Source: Bryobacteraceae bacterium (GTDB lineage Bacteria; Acidobacteriota; Terriglobia; Bryobacterales; Bryobacteraceae). From it: DNA of 64,000 nt. Of the stretch, positions 25,470-35,100 are shown piece by piece (position 1 is the first letter of the stretch; each line of letters begins with the position of its first letter). The position numbers and the translations under genes were made by a program. The DNA is taken from positions 1-64,000 of the forward strand of contig JAIEMJ010000002.1 of NCBI GenBank assembly GCA_019752335.1, given 5' to 3'. The notes beneath the pieces were generated by a model, which worked only from the letters and a program-made list of their open reading frames with translations, did not search any database and was not told where the DNA came from.

Positions 25470-26366
25470 TCACTGATCACGGAGCGATTGCGCGGTGTGC
25501 TTTGCGCAATCAACCAAAGCTTCGACGAACGGGTTTTCGTCGGCTGGCCGCCAGCACATACCGACTACTGCGGGCGCCAGCCCATCCACGGGGCGGGTTG
25601 TCAAATCGGTCCACGGTAGTGCTCCAGCGATGGACGACGGGCTCGAGGCTACTGCCTGGCCAGCCCGCACCGCCGCGAAGAGGTCTTCAAACCCTGTGAT
25701 TTTTGCGCCCACCTTCGGTGGCTGGCCCCCTCGCAAATCGGCCAATGTCCAGAAGTCGCGAGCCACCGGGTCCATGTCATCCACCCAGACAAAGGGCTCC
25801 TGCGCGAGTTCAGCCGCGGAGACTCGCTCCAGGCGGGCGAGACGATGGTCAACGGGGAGCACCGCCACGCGTGGATCGGTGAAAAGGGATGCGCATCTCA
25901 GGTCACCCATCATGAAGGGCAACCATACCAAGGCCGCATCGCATTGGCGGTCCCTGACTCCCCCGGTCGGATCGCTAAAGGGAATATTGCGGAGCGTGAC
26001 TTTGACATTTGGCCGGTCCGCCGCGAAAGCGCGCAGTAGCTTTGGCGTGAAGGCAAGGAGCGAAGTTGCCAGCAGACCGAGAGTGAGCAGTCCCGAGCCA
26101 TCGGCCTGGCGCTTTACTTCGGCCAATACAGAGTCCACTTTCCGTAAGGCCGCCGGGACTCTTTCCAGCAAGGCGCGCCCACCGGCGGTCAACTCTACTT
26201 TTCTCGTGGTGCGAACGAAAAGCGCCACGCCGAGTTCTTGCTCCAGTTGTTGGATTTGCGTACTTAAGGCCTGCTGTGCCACGTGGAGCCGGTTGGCAGC
26301 CTTGGTGAAATTCAACTCTTCGGCAACTACGAGAAAGGACCTCAGATGACGCAATTCGACATTCAC
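25470..26366 (-). CDS. LysR-family transcriptional regulator
   Basis: This 298-residue regulator has an N-terminal winged HTH (about 1-60: LRHLRSFLVVAEELNFTKAA) and a two-lobe periplasmic-binding-like effector domain (about 90-295). The start is GTG at 26366, with TACAAT eight bases upstream. It is divergent from a three-gene run (glycine-zipper protein, cupin, serine hydrolase), which by LysR habit is its likely target. Its codon use is somewhat less GC-extreme than in the rest of the window. Confidence 0.92.
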   Translation of the reverse strand: MNVELRHLRSFLVVAEELNFTKAANRLHVAQQALSTQIQQLEQELGVALFVRTTRKVELTAGGRALLERVPAALRKVDSVLAEVKRQADGSGLLTLGLLATSLLAFTPKLLRAFAADRPNVKVTLRNIPFSDPTGGVRDRQCDAALVWLPFMMGDLRCASLFTDPRVAVLPVDHRLARLERVSAAELAQEPFVWVDDMDPVARDFWTLADLRGGQPPKVGAKITGFEDLFAAVRAGQAVASSPSSIAGALPWTDLTTRPVDGLAPAVVGMCWRPADENPFVEALVDCAKHTAQSLRDQ

Positions 26367-26436
26367 AAGAATTTATTGTAGATGCCACAACAAACATGTG
26401 TTTCACTTCCTTGCCGAGCGCGCATACGATCGGGGC
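26367..26436. promoter_or_regulatory. Divergent LysR-type control region
   Basis: Minus strand: TACAAT (26380-26375) ahead of the LysR start. Plus strand: TACGAT (26425-26430), six bases before the ATG at 26437, with a weak -35 (TTCACT, 26402-26407) at 17 bases. Between them lies an interrupted palindrome AAACA-TG-TGTTT near 26392-26403, which could be the regulator's site. Function is inferred from position. Confidence 0.4.
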
Positions 26437-26922
26437 ATGAGAGTGAACACACCAACCCATACAAAACTTATACTCGCCGCAGCCATGGCTCTGACGGCGC
26501 AAGCTGCGGAAAACAGCAACTGGACGAACGTCGAAGCCCTGCGTCACGGCGACCGCATCGGCGTCGTGCAAGCTGACCAAAAGCGGATAGAAGGACGATT
26601 CGACAGTGCCAATGTTTCCACCCTGGTGCTGGAGAGCCAAGGATTGATCTCCATCCCACAGGACCGCGTTATTCGCGTCTACAAGATCGGCATGTCCCGA
26701 AAGAAGCGCATGGTGATCGGCGGGGCGGTAGGGCTTGCGGCAGGCGCGGCCGTAGCGGCTACCGTCTCCCGGCGGTTGAACAACGAGGGATTCTTTGCGG
26801 GGTCGAACGGCGGCGCCGGAACCGCCGCCGCCGTTGGTGGTGGCGCAGGCATCGGCCTCGCGGTCGGCAGCTTCACCGGAAATGGTTATAAAACCATCTA
26901 CCAAAGACAGGGAGGCCGGTAG
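26437..26922 (+). CDS. Secreted glycine-zipper protein
   Basis: This 161-residue protein has a signal peptide after MRVNTPTHTK and a small beta region (about 30-85). A Gly/Ala-rich stretch follows (about 95-155), with repeated GxxxG-type spacing (GGAVGLAAGAAVAA, GGGAGIGLAVG), as in glycine-zipper proteins that insert into or line membranes. I chose the ATG at 26437 because the signal starts there and TACGAT lies six bases upstream; the frame is open further upstream. It is the first gene divergent from LysR. Confidence 0.7.
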   Translation: MRVNTPTHTKLILAAAMALTAQAAENSNWTNVEALRHGDRIGVVQADQKRIEGRFDSANVSTLVLESQGLISIPQDRVIRVYKIGMSRKKRMVIGGAVGLAAGAAVAATVSRRLNNEGFFAGSNGGAGTAAAVGGGAGIGLAVGSFTGNGYKTIYQRQGGR

Positions 26923-26926
26923 CCGC

Positions 26927-27397
26927 ATGTGGTTGGACAAACCCATCCCGGAACGGTATTTGCATACTGTGATGACTTGGCATGCGTCGAGTCCTGAGAC
27001 AGGCGGGGCTTTATCCCTCGGCGAGGTTTCCCTGAAGGCCGGCGACGAGCCGCCGATGCACATCCACGCGCGCGAGGATGAGATCTGGTACGTCCTGGAC
27101 GGTACCGTCCTCTTCCAGCGCGGCGTGGAGCGGATGGTGCGTGGCGCGGGAGCAGCAATCGTGCTCCCACGCGGCGTCCAGCACGGCGTGGCGCTCCAGT
27201 CGCCGGCCGCCAGGATCCTGCACATCTACACGCCTGCCGGGATTGAACAGGCGTTTCGGGAACTGAGCGTATCGATGCAAGCCCCGGTCACTCAGTTCGA
27301 TCCGGCCGCCATCGAACGGGTATTCCAGGAACGCGGCGTGACTTTCGTGGGACCCCCATTGCCCACCCTCATCGCGCAAGAGCAAAGTGGCGTATGA
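26927..27397 (+). CDS. Cupin-domain protein
   Basis: This 156-residue protein has a single cupin barrel. The motifs are PPMHIHAREDEIWYVLDG (two His and a Glu as metal ligands, about 44-60) and LPRGVQHGVAL (third His, about 87). Small cupins act as dioxygenases, isomerases or ligand-binding regulators, and the substrate cannot be told. GGAGG at 911-915 (within 26911-26915) precedes the ATG at 26927. It overlaps the serine hydrolase by four bases. Confidence 0.85.
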   Translation: MWLDKPIPERYLHTVMTWHASSPETGGALSLGEVSLKAGDEPPMHIHAREDEIWYVLDGTVLFQRGVERMVRGAGAAIVLPRGVQHGVALQSPAARILHIYTPAGIEQAFRELSVSMQAPVTQFDPAAIERVFQERGVTFVGPPLPTLIAQEQSGV

Positions 27398-28389
27398 ACG
27401 ACAAGATTGATGAATACCTGCGTGAACTGGTGGATCGCGGCAGAACTCCGGGCATCCAGTATGCGTGGTCTGATTCCGACGGGACGATCTACAGCCACAG
27501 CGCGGGATGGGCTGGCCTCGCCGAACGCCGGCCCATGACTGGCGCCACGGCAATGATGGCCTATTCGATGAGCAAGGTACTGACCGCCTACACCATCACC
27601 GTGTTAGCTCGACTCGGTCACCTTCACCTGGATGATGCACTGGCTCGTTACCTGCCGTGGCAGCCCTATGGCCCAGACGTTACCATCCGTCAACTGCTGG
27701 AGCACCGCGCTGGCATCCCGAACCCGACACCGCTACGGTGGGTTCATTTGGCGGCTGACCATGCGGCCTTTGACGAACCGGCCGCCCTGGAGAGGACACT
27801 ACGTCAATACGCTCACTTAAGGTACCCACCGGGCACCAGAACGCACTATTCGAACATCGGCTATTGGCTTCTGGGGCGCTTGGTCTCGGAGGTTGCAGGT
27901 CAACCCTTCGTTTCGTTCGCGATGGAGGCCGCCCTGCCGGCTGCCGCCATCGGGCCGGCGGAAATCGCGTACCAGTTCCCGGTTGACGGAAGTCAGGCTC
28001 ACGGATACCTCGAGCGCTTTTCGCTCTTGAACCTCTTGCGCCCGCTGCTCACGAACCGCGGGCTGACCGGTGAGTGCCAAGGCCGCTGGCTAAGAATTCA
28101 AGATCACTACGTAAACGGCCCCGCCTTCGGAGGCTGCATCGGAACGGCCACCGGTTTTTGCAAACTCGCCCGCCACCTCATCAATACTGGTAACCACGGC
28201 TTCGGATGGAGCCGAGGGGCCAGTTTCGTCCAAAAAGAGGGAGGCGGAGCCGGATTCCGCTGCATGCTCCGGCTCAACTGGGAAGGCAAGTTCGCGAGCG
28301 CTGTCATGTCAAACGCGACCGGGTTGAACGTATCCAACTGCCTCGATCATATCGAGAGCATTCGCACCCGTTGCGGCGAAGCCGGCTAA
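27394..28389 (+). CDS. Beta-lactamase-fold serine hydrolase (class C/esterase family)
   Basis: This 331-residue protein has the catalytic SxxK in SMSKVLTAY (about residue 55) and the second-motif YSN in THYSNIGYWLLG (about 150). The RQLLEHRAGIPNP loop is typical of the Beta-lactamase (PF00144) family. No signal peptide is seen, so it is probably cytoplasmic. That argues against beta-lactam resistance and for an esterase or peptidase role. Its ATG overlaps the cupin stop (ATGA), so it is translationally coupled. Confidence 0.88.
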   Translation: MNDKIDEYLRELVDRGRTPGIQYAWSDSDGTIYSHSAGWAGLAERRPMTGATAMMAYSMSKVLTAYTITVLARLGHLHLDDALARYLPWQPYGPDVTIRQLLEHRAGIPNPTPLRWVHLAADHAAFDEPAALERTLRQYAHLRYPPGTRTHYSNIGYWLLGRLVSEVAGQPFVSFAMEAALPAAAIGPAEIAYQFPVDGSQAHGYLERFSLLNLLRPLLTNRGLTGECQGRWLRIQDHYVNGPAFGGCIGTATGFCKLARHLINTGNHGFGWSRGASFVQKEGGGAGFRCMLRLNWEGKFASAVMSNATGLNVSNCLDHIESIRTRCGEAG

Positions 28390-28441
28390 GTCCATCGACG
28401 GCCCCGAGGAACTCTGGTTCAGGGAGTAGAGGTCGACGGCT

Positions 28442-28525
28442 CCCCGCCGCTTCGTACGCATCTTTCGCTCCACTCTGGTGAATGTGGCCTGGGTATAAGA
28501 GCTCTACAACTTACTTCCCGCATTG
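28442..28525 (+). pseudogene. Decayed fragment of a LytTR response-regulator gene
   Basis: About 80 bases match the 3' part of the LytTR gene at 25232-25312 in the same orientation, with roughly four of five positions equal by eye. The translation reads PRRFVRIFRSTLVNVAWV, then a TAA stop, then ELYN. The intact gene has PRRFVRIHRSTLVNVAYV followed by QELYN. A one-base indel follows. No start, receiver domain or end is present. Confidence 0.75.
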
Positions 28526-28750
28526 TCACTCTTCCGATCTTGGTACTACTCTTCAAACTCCCTCACCGACGGCCGCGCCGTTACCTCAACGGCACGGGGA
28601 TATTGCCCTATCCGGACGCCCCGCCCATAAGTACGGGCCTAAGGAGCCTAAGGTAAACGGCTGATTCACGGATTGATGAACTGCCGGTAAGGTAGTAACA
28701 GGAAAGTGGTCATCCTTACGTTGAGGTATTGGGTGATTTGAATCAACCAA
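28526..28750 (+). other. Leader before the HD-GYP/GGDEF gene, possibly structured
   Basis: No gene is seen. GGATA/TATCC (near 28597-28612) forms a small hairpin, and GGACGC then ACGGGCCTAAGG follow. Next come AAGGTAAACGG and CTGCCGGTAAGG. The order loosely recalls the c-di-GMP-I riboswitch, but the strongly conserved GGCAAAC and GACGCAAAGCC elements are absent or altered. No TANNNT box or ribosome-binding site is well placed before the GTG at 28751. Confidence 0.2.
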
Positions 28751-31159
28751 GTGCCGCTGAAAGCGAAAATTTACATAGGCGCTCAGTTGGGGATGTCGCT
28801 CGCCGTGTGGCTCTCGATCGCCACGGGATGGCACTGTGATGACCCCTGGCGTCTGCTGGCCTACTTTGCCTTAGGGATCGCCGGATCTCTGGTGAAGGTG
28901 CATCTGCCTGGCATTGAAGGCACGATGTCGGTCAGTTTCCTGGTGATCATTCTGGCGATTGCGGAATTGAGCATTGGCGAGGCGGTGCTGATCGGCGCTT
29001 CCAGCACCCTGCTGCAATGCCTATGGAAGACCAAGAACAAGATCCGGCCCATCCAGGTCGCCTTCAGTGTCTCTGGCACCGGCAATGCCATCGCCGTGGC
29101 CTGCGTGGCCACCCAGGCGCTCAGCGCCTATCTGCCGCACAACATCCTGCTGCAACTTTCCACCGCGGCCTGCGTCTACTTCGTCTTCAATACCTCGCCG
29201 GTGGCGGGGATTATTGCGTTAACCGGCAAACGGTCGTTTTTCGGCGTGTGGCGCGAATGTTACTTCTGGAGCCTGCCGTACTTCGTCCTGGGCGCCGCGC
29301 TGGTCGCCAATCTGGTCTACCTGAAGCAAGTCGCCGGCTGGCAGAGCTTCCTGATGGTGGTGCCGCTCATGTATTGGGTGTATCACTCCTACAGCCTCTA
29401 CCTGGGCCGCCTGGAAGCCGAGAAGACCCATGTGGAGGACATGGCTGGCCTGCACTTGCGCACCATTGAGAGCCTCGCGCTCGCCATCGAAGCCAAGGAC
29501 CAGACGACGCACGACCATTTGCGCCGGGTGGAGACCTACGCGGTCGCCATCGGACAGGAGATGGAGTTGCCCGAGGAGCAGATTCAGGCCCTTCGCGCGG
29601 CTGCTCTCTTGCACGACATCGGCAAACTGGCCGTCCCCGAACACATCATCGCCAAGCCCGGCAAACTGACGCCCGAAGAGTTCGAGAAGATGAAGATCCA
29701 CCCGGTGGTGGGCGCGCAGATTCTGGACAAAGTGGGCTTCCCGTACCCGGTGGTGCCGATCGTGCGTTCGCACCACGAGAAGTGGGACGGTAGCGGTTAC
29801 CCGGATGGCCTGAAGGCCGAAGAGATTCCCGTCGGGGCGCGAATCCTGTCCACCGTCGACTGCCTGGACGCCCTCGCATCGGACCGGCAGTACCGCCGTG
29901 CCCTGCCCTTAGACGAGGCGATGGCGCATGTCGTACGCGAGTCCGGCAAGGCCTTCGATCCGCGCATTGTGGACATCCTTCACCGCCGCTACCGCGAACT
30001 CGAGCAGAAGGCCCAATCCTCGCCGCTGCGCGCGCAACCGCTCACGGTCGACGTCAAGGTCGAACGCGGCGCCGAGCCCGATGCCGGCTTCGAGAAGACC
30101 CCAGATCCGGCCCCCGCTGTCGACTTCCGTACCGCCATCTCGGCCGCGCGCCAAGAGGCTCAGTTGCTGCTCGAAATGACCGCCGACCTCGGCAAGAGCC
30201 TCAGTCTGGTGGATACGCTCAGTTGTCTCACCGAGCGCTTGAAGAAGATCGCCCCCTATGATGCCATCGCCATCTATCTGGTGCGTGGCGACGAGCTCGT
30301 GCCCGAGTTTGTGAATGGTGAGAACTTTCGCCTCTTCTCGTCTCTGCGCGTCCCGATGGGCGAAGGCCTGTCCGGCTGGGTGGCGGAGAATAACAAGCCG
30401 ATCATTAATGGCAACCCGTCCGTGGAGCCGGGTTACCTCAAGGATCCGACGAAGTTCAGCACGCTGCAATCGGCCCTTTCCGTCCCGCTGGAAGGTCCCA
30501 GTGGCATGGTGGGCGTCCTGTCCTTGTACAAAGCCGAAGCGGACTCCTTCACCAATGACCACCTGCGTATCCTGCTCAGCATCGCGCACAAGATGGCGCA
30601 CGCCATTGAGAACGCCCTGCGCTACCAGAAAATGGAATCCAGCGCGACCCTCGACGGCCTTACCGGCCTGCCCAATGCCAAAAGCATGTTTCTGCAGTTG
30701 GACGCTGAGCTATCGCGTAGCAAGCGCCAGAACACCCCGCTCGCCGTGCTGGTCTGTGACCTCGACGGCTTCAAGGCCGTCAACGACCGTTGGGGCCACC
30801 TCGAGGGCAATCGCGTACTCAAGCTCGTTGCCGATGGCTTCCGTCAGGTCTGCCGGGAGTACGATTATGTGGCCCGTATGGGCGGCGACGAATTCGTCTT
30901 GCTCTTCCCCGGCACCACGGCCGAAGCGACGGCGTTGTTCGCGAGCCGCCTCACCGAGGTCGCCGAAGCAGCCGGCCGCGAAGTCACCGGTACGGACTTG
31001 CTTTCGATTAGTTGGGGTGCCTCGTACTACGGCGAGGATGGCCACGATGCCGAGGCCTTACTCGCTGAGGCCGACAAGCGCATGTACAAATACAAGCACG
31101 AGCACAAAAAACGCCGGGGCATCCCGTCGCGCGGCGAGCCGGTCTCCATCCCGGCGTAG
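28751..31159 (+). CDS. Membrane HD-GYP / GAF / GGDEF c-di-GMP enzyme
   Basis: This 802-residue protein has an N-terminal block of about seven helices (about 5-210). An HD-GYP phosphodiesterase domain follows (about 235-400: HDHLRRVE, LLHDIGKLAVPE, HHEKWDGSGYPDG). Then a GAF domain (about 470-610) and a GGDEF cyclase domain (about 630-790). The cyclase site MGGDEF is intact. RxxD (REYD) lies five residues before it, so a product-inhibition I-site is present. One protein may thus both make and break c-di-GMP. The GTG at 28751 is the first good start. It converges on infC with a 2-base gap. Confidence 0.93.
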   Translation: MPLKAKIYIGAQLGMSLAVWLSIATGWHCDDPWRLLAYFALGIAGSLVKVHLPGIEGTMSVSFLVIILAIAELSIGEAVLIGASSTLLQCLWKTKNKIRPIQVAFSVSGTGNAIAVACVATQALSAYLPHNILLQLSTAACVYFVFNTSPVAGIIALTGKRSFFGVWRECYFWSLPYFVLGAALVANLVYLKQVAGWQSFLMVVPLMYWVYHSYSLYLGRLEAEKTHVEDMAGLHLRTIESLALAIEAKDQTTHDHLRRVETYAVAIGQEMELPEEQIQALRAAALLHDIGKLAVPEHIIAKPGKLTPEEFEKMKIHPVVGAQILDKVGFPYPVVPIVRSHHEKWDGSGYPDGLKAEEIPVGARILSTVDCLDALASDRQYRRALPLDEAMAHVVRESGKAFDPRIVDILHRRYRELEQKAQSSPLRAQPLTVDVKVERGAEPDAGFEKTPDPAPAVDFRTAISAARQEAQLLLEMTADLGKSLSLVDTLSCLTERLKKIAPYDAIAIYLVRGDELVPEFVNGENFRLFSSLRVPMGEGLSGWVAENNKPIINGNPSVEPGYLKDPTKFSTLQSALSVPLEGPSGMVGVLSLYKAEADSFTNDHLRILLSIAHKMAHAIENALRYQKMESSATLDGLTGLPNAKSMFLQLDAELSRSKRQNTPLAVLVCDLDGFKAVNDRWGHLEGNRVLKLVADGFRQVCREYDYVARMGGDEFVLLFPGTTAEATALFASRLTEVAEAAGREVTGTDLLSISWGASYYGEDGHDAEALLAEADKRMYKYKHEHKKRRGIPSRGEPVSIPA

Positions 31160-31161
31160 AC

Positions 31162-31767
31162 TTAGGCCGGCTGGCCCGCAGGCGGCGGTGGCTTCGGCGC
31201 GTCCTTCGGCTTGGCCGGGGCGTCCTTTTTGAGCGGCGAGATGATCACATGGGCGTTGCGGCCCTCGAGCTTCGGGTTGGCTTCGGCCAGCCCCACTTCT
31301 TTGAGGTCCGCCGAAAAGCGATTCAGCAATTTCTGCCCCAGGTCCACGTGCGCGATTTCGCGTCCGCGGAACTGCACCACGGCCTTCACGCGATTGCCTT
31401 CCTTCAGGAAACGAATGGCGTTCTTCTTCTTGAAGTCGTAATCGTGGTCGTCCGTGTTGGGGCGGAACTTGATTTCCTTCACCAGGATCACGTGCTGCTT
31501 TTTCTTGGCTTCGTGGTCCTTCTTTTTCTTTTCGTATTGCCACTGGCCGTAGTCCATGGCCTTCGCCACGGGCGGATCCGCCGTGGGGGCGATGACAATG
31601 AGGTCGAGGCCCATTTCCTGGGCCCGGCGAACGGCCGCCTGGGTTGGCATCACCTCGACGCTGCCGTCGGGGAACACCGCGCGCACCTGGGGCGCGCGAA
31701 TGGCCTCATTCACATTTTCTCTGATCTTCTGGACGCGGCGAGGAGGGAAGTTTCTGGGTGGGTACAT
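31162..31767 (-). CDS. infC: Translation initiation factor IF-3
   Basis: The protein is 201 residues. The N-terminal domain (about 15-85) has RENVNEAIRAPQVRAVFPDG and a helix with AQEMGLDLIVIAPTADPPV. A Lys-rich linker follows (YEKKKKDHEAKKKQ), then the C-terminal domain (EIKFRPNTDDHDYDFKKK, VVQFRGREIAH). A Pro/Lys/Ala tail extends the usual 180 residues. I took the ATG at 31767 because the homologous part begins close behind it; the frame upstream to 31986 is non-homologous. rpmI and rplT are not beside it, unlike in most bacteria. Confidence 0.93.
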   Translation of the reverse strand: MYPPRNFPPRRVQKIRENVNEAIRAPQVRAVFPDGSVEVMPTQAAVRRAQEMGLDLIVIAPTADPPVAKAMDYGQWQYEKKKKDHEAKKKQHVILVKEIKFRPNTDDHDYDFKKKNAIRFLKEGNRVKAVVQFRGREIAHVDLGQKLLNRFSADLKEVGLAEANPKLEGRNAHVIISPLKKDAPAKPKDAPKPPPPAGQPA

Positions 31768-31775
31768 GCAGGCGG

Positions 31776-31865
31776 TTAACGGCTGAAGAAGCCCATGGGG
31801 AGCCCGAAGCCTGCGGTCCGGAAGCCGGCGTGGGCGGGGCAATTGAAGTTCAATTTGAACGGCAT
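31776..31865 (-). CDS. Candidate 29-residue leader peptide of infC
   Basis: A short frame (ATG 31865 to TAA 31776) encodes a Phe- and Gly-rich peptide (MPFKLNFN...GFFSR). It ends eight bases before the infC ATG. TACTCT lies seven bases before its ATG (31878-31873), with TTGCAC 16 bases further up (31900-31895). The infC mRNA would thus begin at this small gene. Coupled translation or attenuation of infC is an inference; chance cannot be excluded for so short a frame. Confidence 0.4.
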   Translation of the reverse strand: MPFKLNFNCPAHAGFRTAGFGLPMGFFSR

Positions 31866-31951
31866 TGCCCTGAGAGTACCAGATTTTTCGGGGCGTGCAA
31901 ATCAATTTATCAACAAGTTGTAACCTCGGGCTCGCAACTTTGGCCCCGGTG

Positions 31952-32067
31952 TGGGGGTACCATCCCCCATTTTGCGGGCGAGCCACGACCCGAATCAGGC
32001 GAAATCCGGAGGCGGCCTAAAGGGTTTCCGGGAAACTTACGACAGAAGTACTGTGCCCTTAGGGGCC
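31952..32067 (+). other. Hairpin and three-way-junction candidate before the GGDEF-EAL gene
   Basis: TGGGGG/CCCCCA (31952-31969) forms a hairpin followed by TTTT. Further on, GGCCTAAAGGG (32014-32024) can pair with CCCTTA and GGCC (32056-32067). This would enclose two small hairpins, TTTC/GAAA (32025-32035) and ACAG/CTGT (32042-32054), giving a three-way junction. It lies 40 bases before the ATG of a c-di-GMP enzyme. No known riboswitch consensus was recognised. The rest of 31866-32108 holds only the infC promoter. Confidence 0.3.
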
Positions 32068-32108
32068 TTTGGCTTTTGGCAAATGGTGAGGTCCTCTAAA
32101 TAAGAACC

Positions 32109-35100
32109 ATGGCGCGTTTACGTCCAATTGGCGTCCGGCTGATCTTGCTCCTCGTAGCCTTGTGCGGCGTGGGCATGTCGTTTTACCTCGAGTCCTTACT
32201 CCGGGCGCGCGAAGTCGACATTTTGCAGGACAAGGTCGGCGCCGACTTCGCGCGCCTGAACGAAAGCGTGCGGAAGGACCTCTCCGACGAGGTCGAAGCG
32301 CTGAAGAGCATGGCGCAAGGCTTCTCCCGCCTCACCCAGGTTTCGAACGAGGAATTCACCCGCGCGACGGATCGTCTGATGAGCCTCCATCGCGGTATCG
32401 TGGCGATGGGCTACCTGGACTCGAGCTTTGCCCTCAAGTACGCCGGACCGCCCCGCTTCGTTTCGTCCATCGAGAAAGCCCACGAGATGATCCGCGCCAA
32501 TCGCGGGTTCCTGCTCACGGACGCCGTGGCGGAAAACGAGTATAAGGTCTCCGAGCCGATTCAGGTGGTGGATCGCGGCAAAGTCTTCGTCATCTATCTG
32601 CCTGTGCGCCGGCTGGACCAGCCCAGCGAACTCGCCGTAGCGGTCGTCCACTTGCAGTTGACCTTGGACTCGCTTTTCGAACGATCGATTCCGAAGGACT
32701 ACGGACTGACGCTGGTGGATGGCTATACGCCGATCTACCAACGCGGACCGCGGAACACGGATCCACAGATTCCGACCTTCGACGAAGAACTGAGCGTCCT
32801 GAGCGCGAAGTGGAAGGTGCGGCTGCGGCCCACGCTCGATGTGGTGCTTTCGACGAAAACCGTGCTGCCCCGCATGGTGCTGTGGGGCGGTATCCTCATC
32901 TCCGCGCTGATCGCGCTGCTCGTCGGCTACCAGACCCTGCTCTTCCGGCAAATGGATCGGGAAGAGGCGATGCAACAGGATTGGGCTACGCGTTGGGACT
33001 CGGCGATGTCCGGCACGATCAAGCCGGTCGAAGCACCGGTGGGGCCCGCGCCCGCTCCCGAACCCACGCTAGCCGCCTTGACACTCCCCAGCGAGAAGTC
33101 GGATGCCCGGGTTTACCGCAAGATGGGTCTGGCGGAGAGCTCCCCCTGGGTAGCGGCGATTGCCGGCGTCCGCGAACCGGTTTTCGTGGCGGAGCCCTCC
33201 TCGGCGCTCGATGCCGGTACGCCCATCGCCTACGTGAATGACGCCTTTGTCCAGGCTACCGGCTTCGCCGCGCACGAGATCATCGGCAAGACGCCACGGC
33301 TCCTGCAAGGCGTGTCGACCGATCGCCGCGTGCTTGACGACATTCGCCTGTCGCAGGTACGCCGGTCGCCGTATCAGGGTCAGGTCACCTACTACCGCAA
33401 GGATGGCACCCCTTTTCCGGTGCAACTTTCCATGCGTCCGGTGCTAGATGAGTTCGGCAAGCCCAGCTATTGGATCTTCATGCTCCAGCCCGTCGCCGAA
33501 ACGGCCGCGGTGCCCGAGCCTCTACCCGCTCCCACCACCCAGGCGCCGTTTGCGCCGGCGCTACCGGCCTCCGAGGAGACTTCGGTCGAGCAGACGGTGG
33601 CGCGTCTGCGCGCCCTGCGCGAAAAGGCGGCCGAAACCACGGCTCTGACGCAGCAGGCCCCTCCGGAGCCGGTCGCGGTCACTCCCGCCCCGGTTGCTCC
33701 GGTTCCGGTCACTCCGGCTGCTCCGGTTCCGGTTGCTCCAACTGCCGCGTCCAAACCACCCGCGGGCGCCGCCGCCGACGCCCTCGAAATGCTCATCGAA
33801 GCGTCGCCGCTGGCTGTCATGGGCTGCGATTTGCATGGCGCGGTCACCTTCTGGAATCAGGCCGCCGAGCGTATGTTCGGTTGGAAGGAAGAAGAACTCA
33901 TTGGCCGGCCCGTGCCGCTCTTGCCCGGCGGATTCCTGCCGCCCCCGGCCGCGGTCCGCTCCACCGAAAACGCCAGGAATATTCTCGAAGCTGAACTGAG
34001 CCGTCAGCGCAAGGACGGCTCGCACGTCGACGTCAGTGTTTGGGCCGCCCCCATTCGCGATCCGCAAGGGGAGCTTTTCTCCTGGATCGCCTACTTCGCT
34101 GACATTACCGACCGCAAGCGCGCGGAAGCGGAACTGCGCCGACGCGCCGAGCACTTCCACACGCTGATTGACCGCACGCAGGACATCGTCGCCGTCGTCG
34201 ACGCCGACAGCACGATCCAATTCCTCAATCCGGCTGTCGAGCGCGCCCTTGGCTTCACCACCACCGAGTTGCTCGGCCGTAAGGGCGTCGACTATCTTCG
34301 CCCGGCTGATCGGGATCGCGCTCTAGCGAGTCTGGCGGGTCCGCTGGCCGAAACGTCCGGACCTACGAAGTTCGACATTCGCCATAAGGATGGCACTTGG
34401 CGCACCCTCGAAGCGATGGCCTCGCGCCTGGGCGAAGCGGTGGGCGGCAAGCCCGCCTTTGTCCTCAATGCCCGCGACATCACCGGGCGCCCGATGGCCG
34501 CTCCCACATCGAGCCTGCACTCGCAGGTGATCGATGCCGTCACCGACGCCGTCACCACGTTTGATCTCGAGTTCCGTATCGTTTCGATGAACCCGTCTGC
34601 CCGGCGTATCTTCGGCCTCGCCGACGGGGTCAACGCCAGTGGCCAGCGCAGCGAGGAACTCTTGCCCGGTTGGCAGCAGAATCCGGCGCGTGAACAGATC
34701 CGGCAGCAGTTAATTCAACGCCGCTCCTGGAAGGGCGAGATTCAATACCGGCAGCCCAAGGGTATGGTGCTGATTCTCGAGGCGTCCATCGCCGCCATTC
34801 ACGATTCGGCGGGTGAGCTCACCGGCTACGTTGCCATCCAGCGCGATGTCACCGAACGCAACCGCGCCGCCGAGGCGCTCCGCTCCAGCGAAGAGCGATA
34901 CGCGCTGGCCGCCCAGAGCACCAACGACGGCATCTTCGATTGGGACCTGCGCAAGGAGGAGACCTACTACTCGCCGCGCTGGAAGTCCATGCTCGGCTAC
35001 GGCGACAACGACATTGTCGGCCTGCCCGACGAATGGTTCATGCTCGTCCACCCGGATGACGTGCAGAATCTCAAGGCGCAAGTCTCCCGTCACCTGAAGG

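Noticed and set aside
28751-28760. Leaderless start for the HD-GYP gene
   Set aside because: No TANNNT lies 6-9 bases before this GTG, unlike the genes listed in the leaderless finding.
31768-31986. Longer N-terminus of IF-3 (73 extra residues)
   Set aside because: The extension is Arg/Pro-rich without homology to IF-3, and a separate small frame with its own promoter occupies the same bases.
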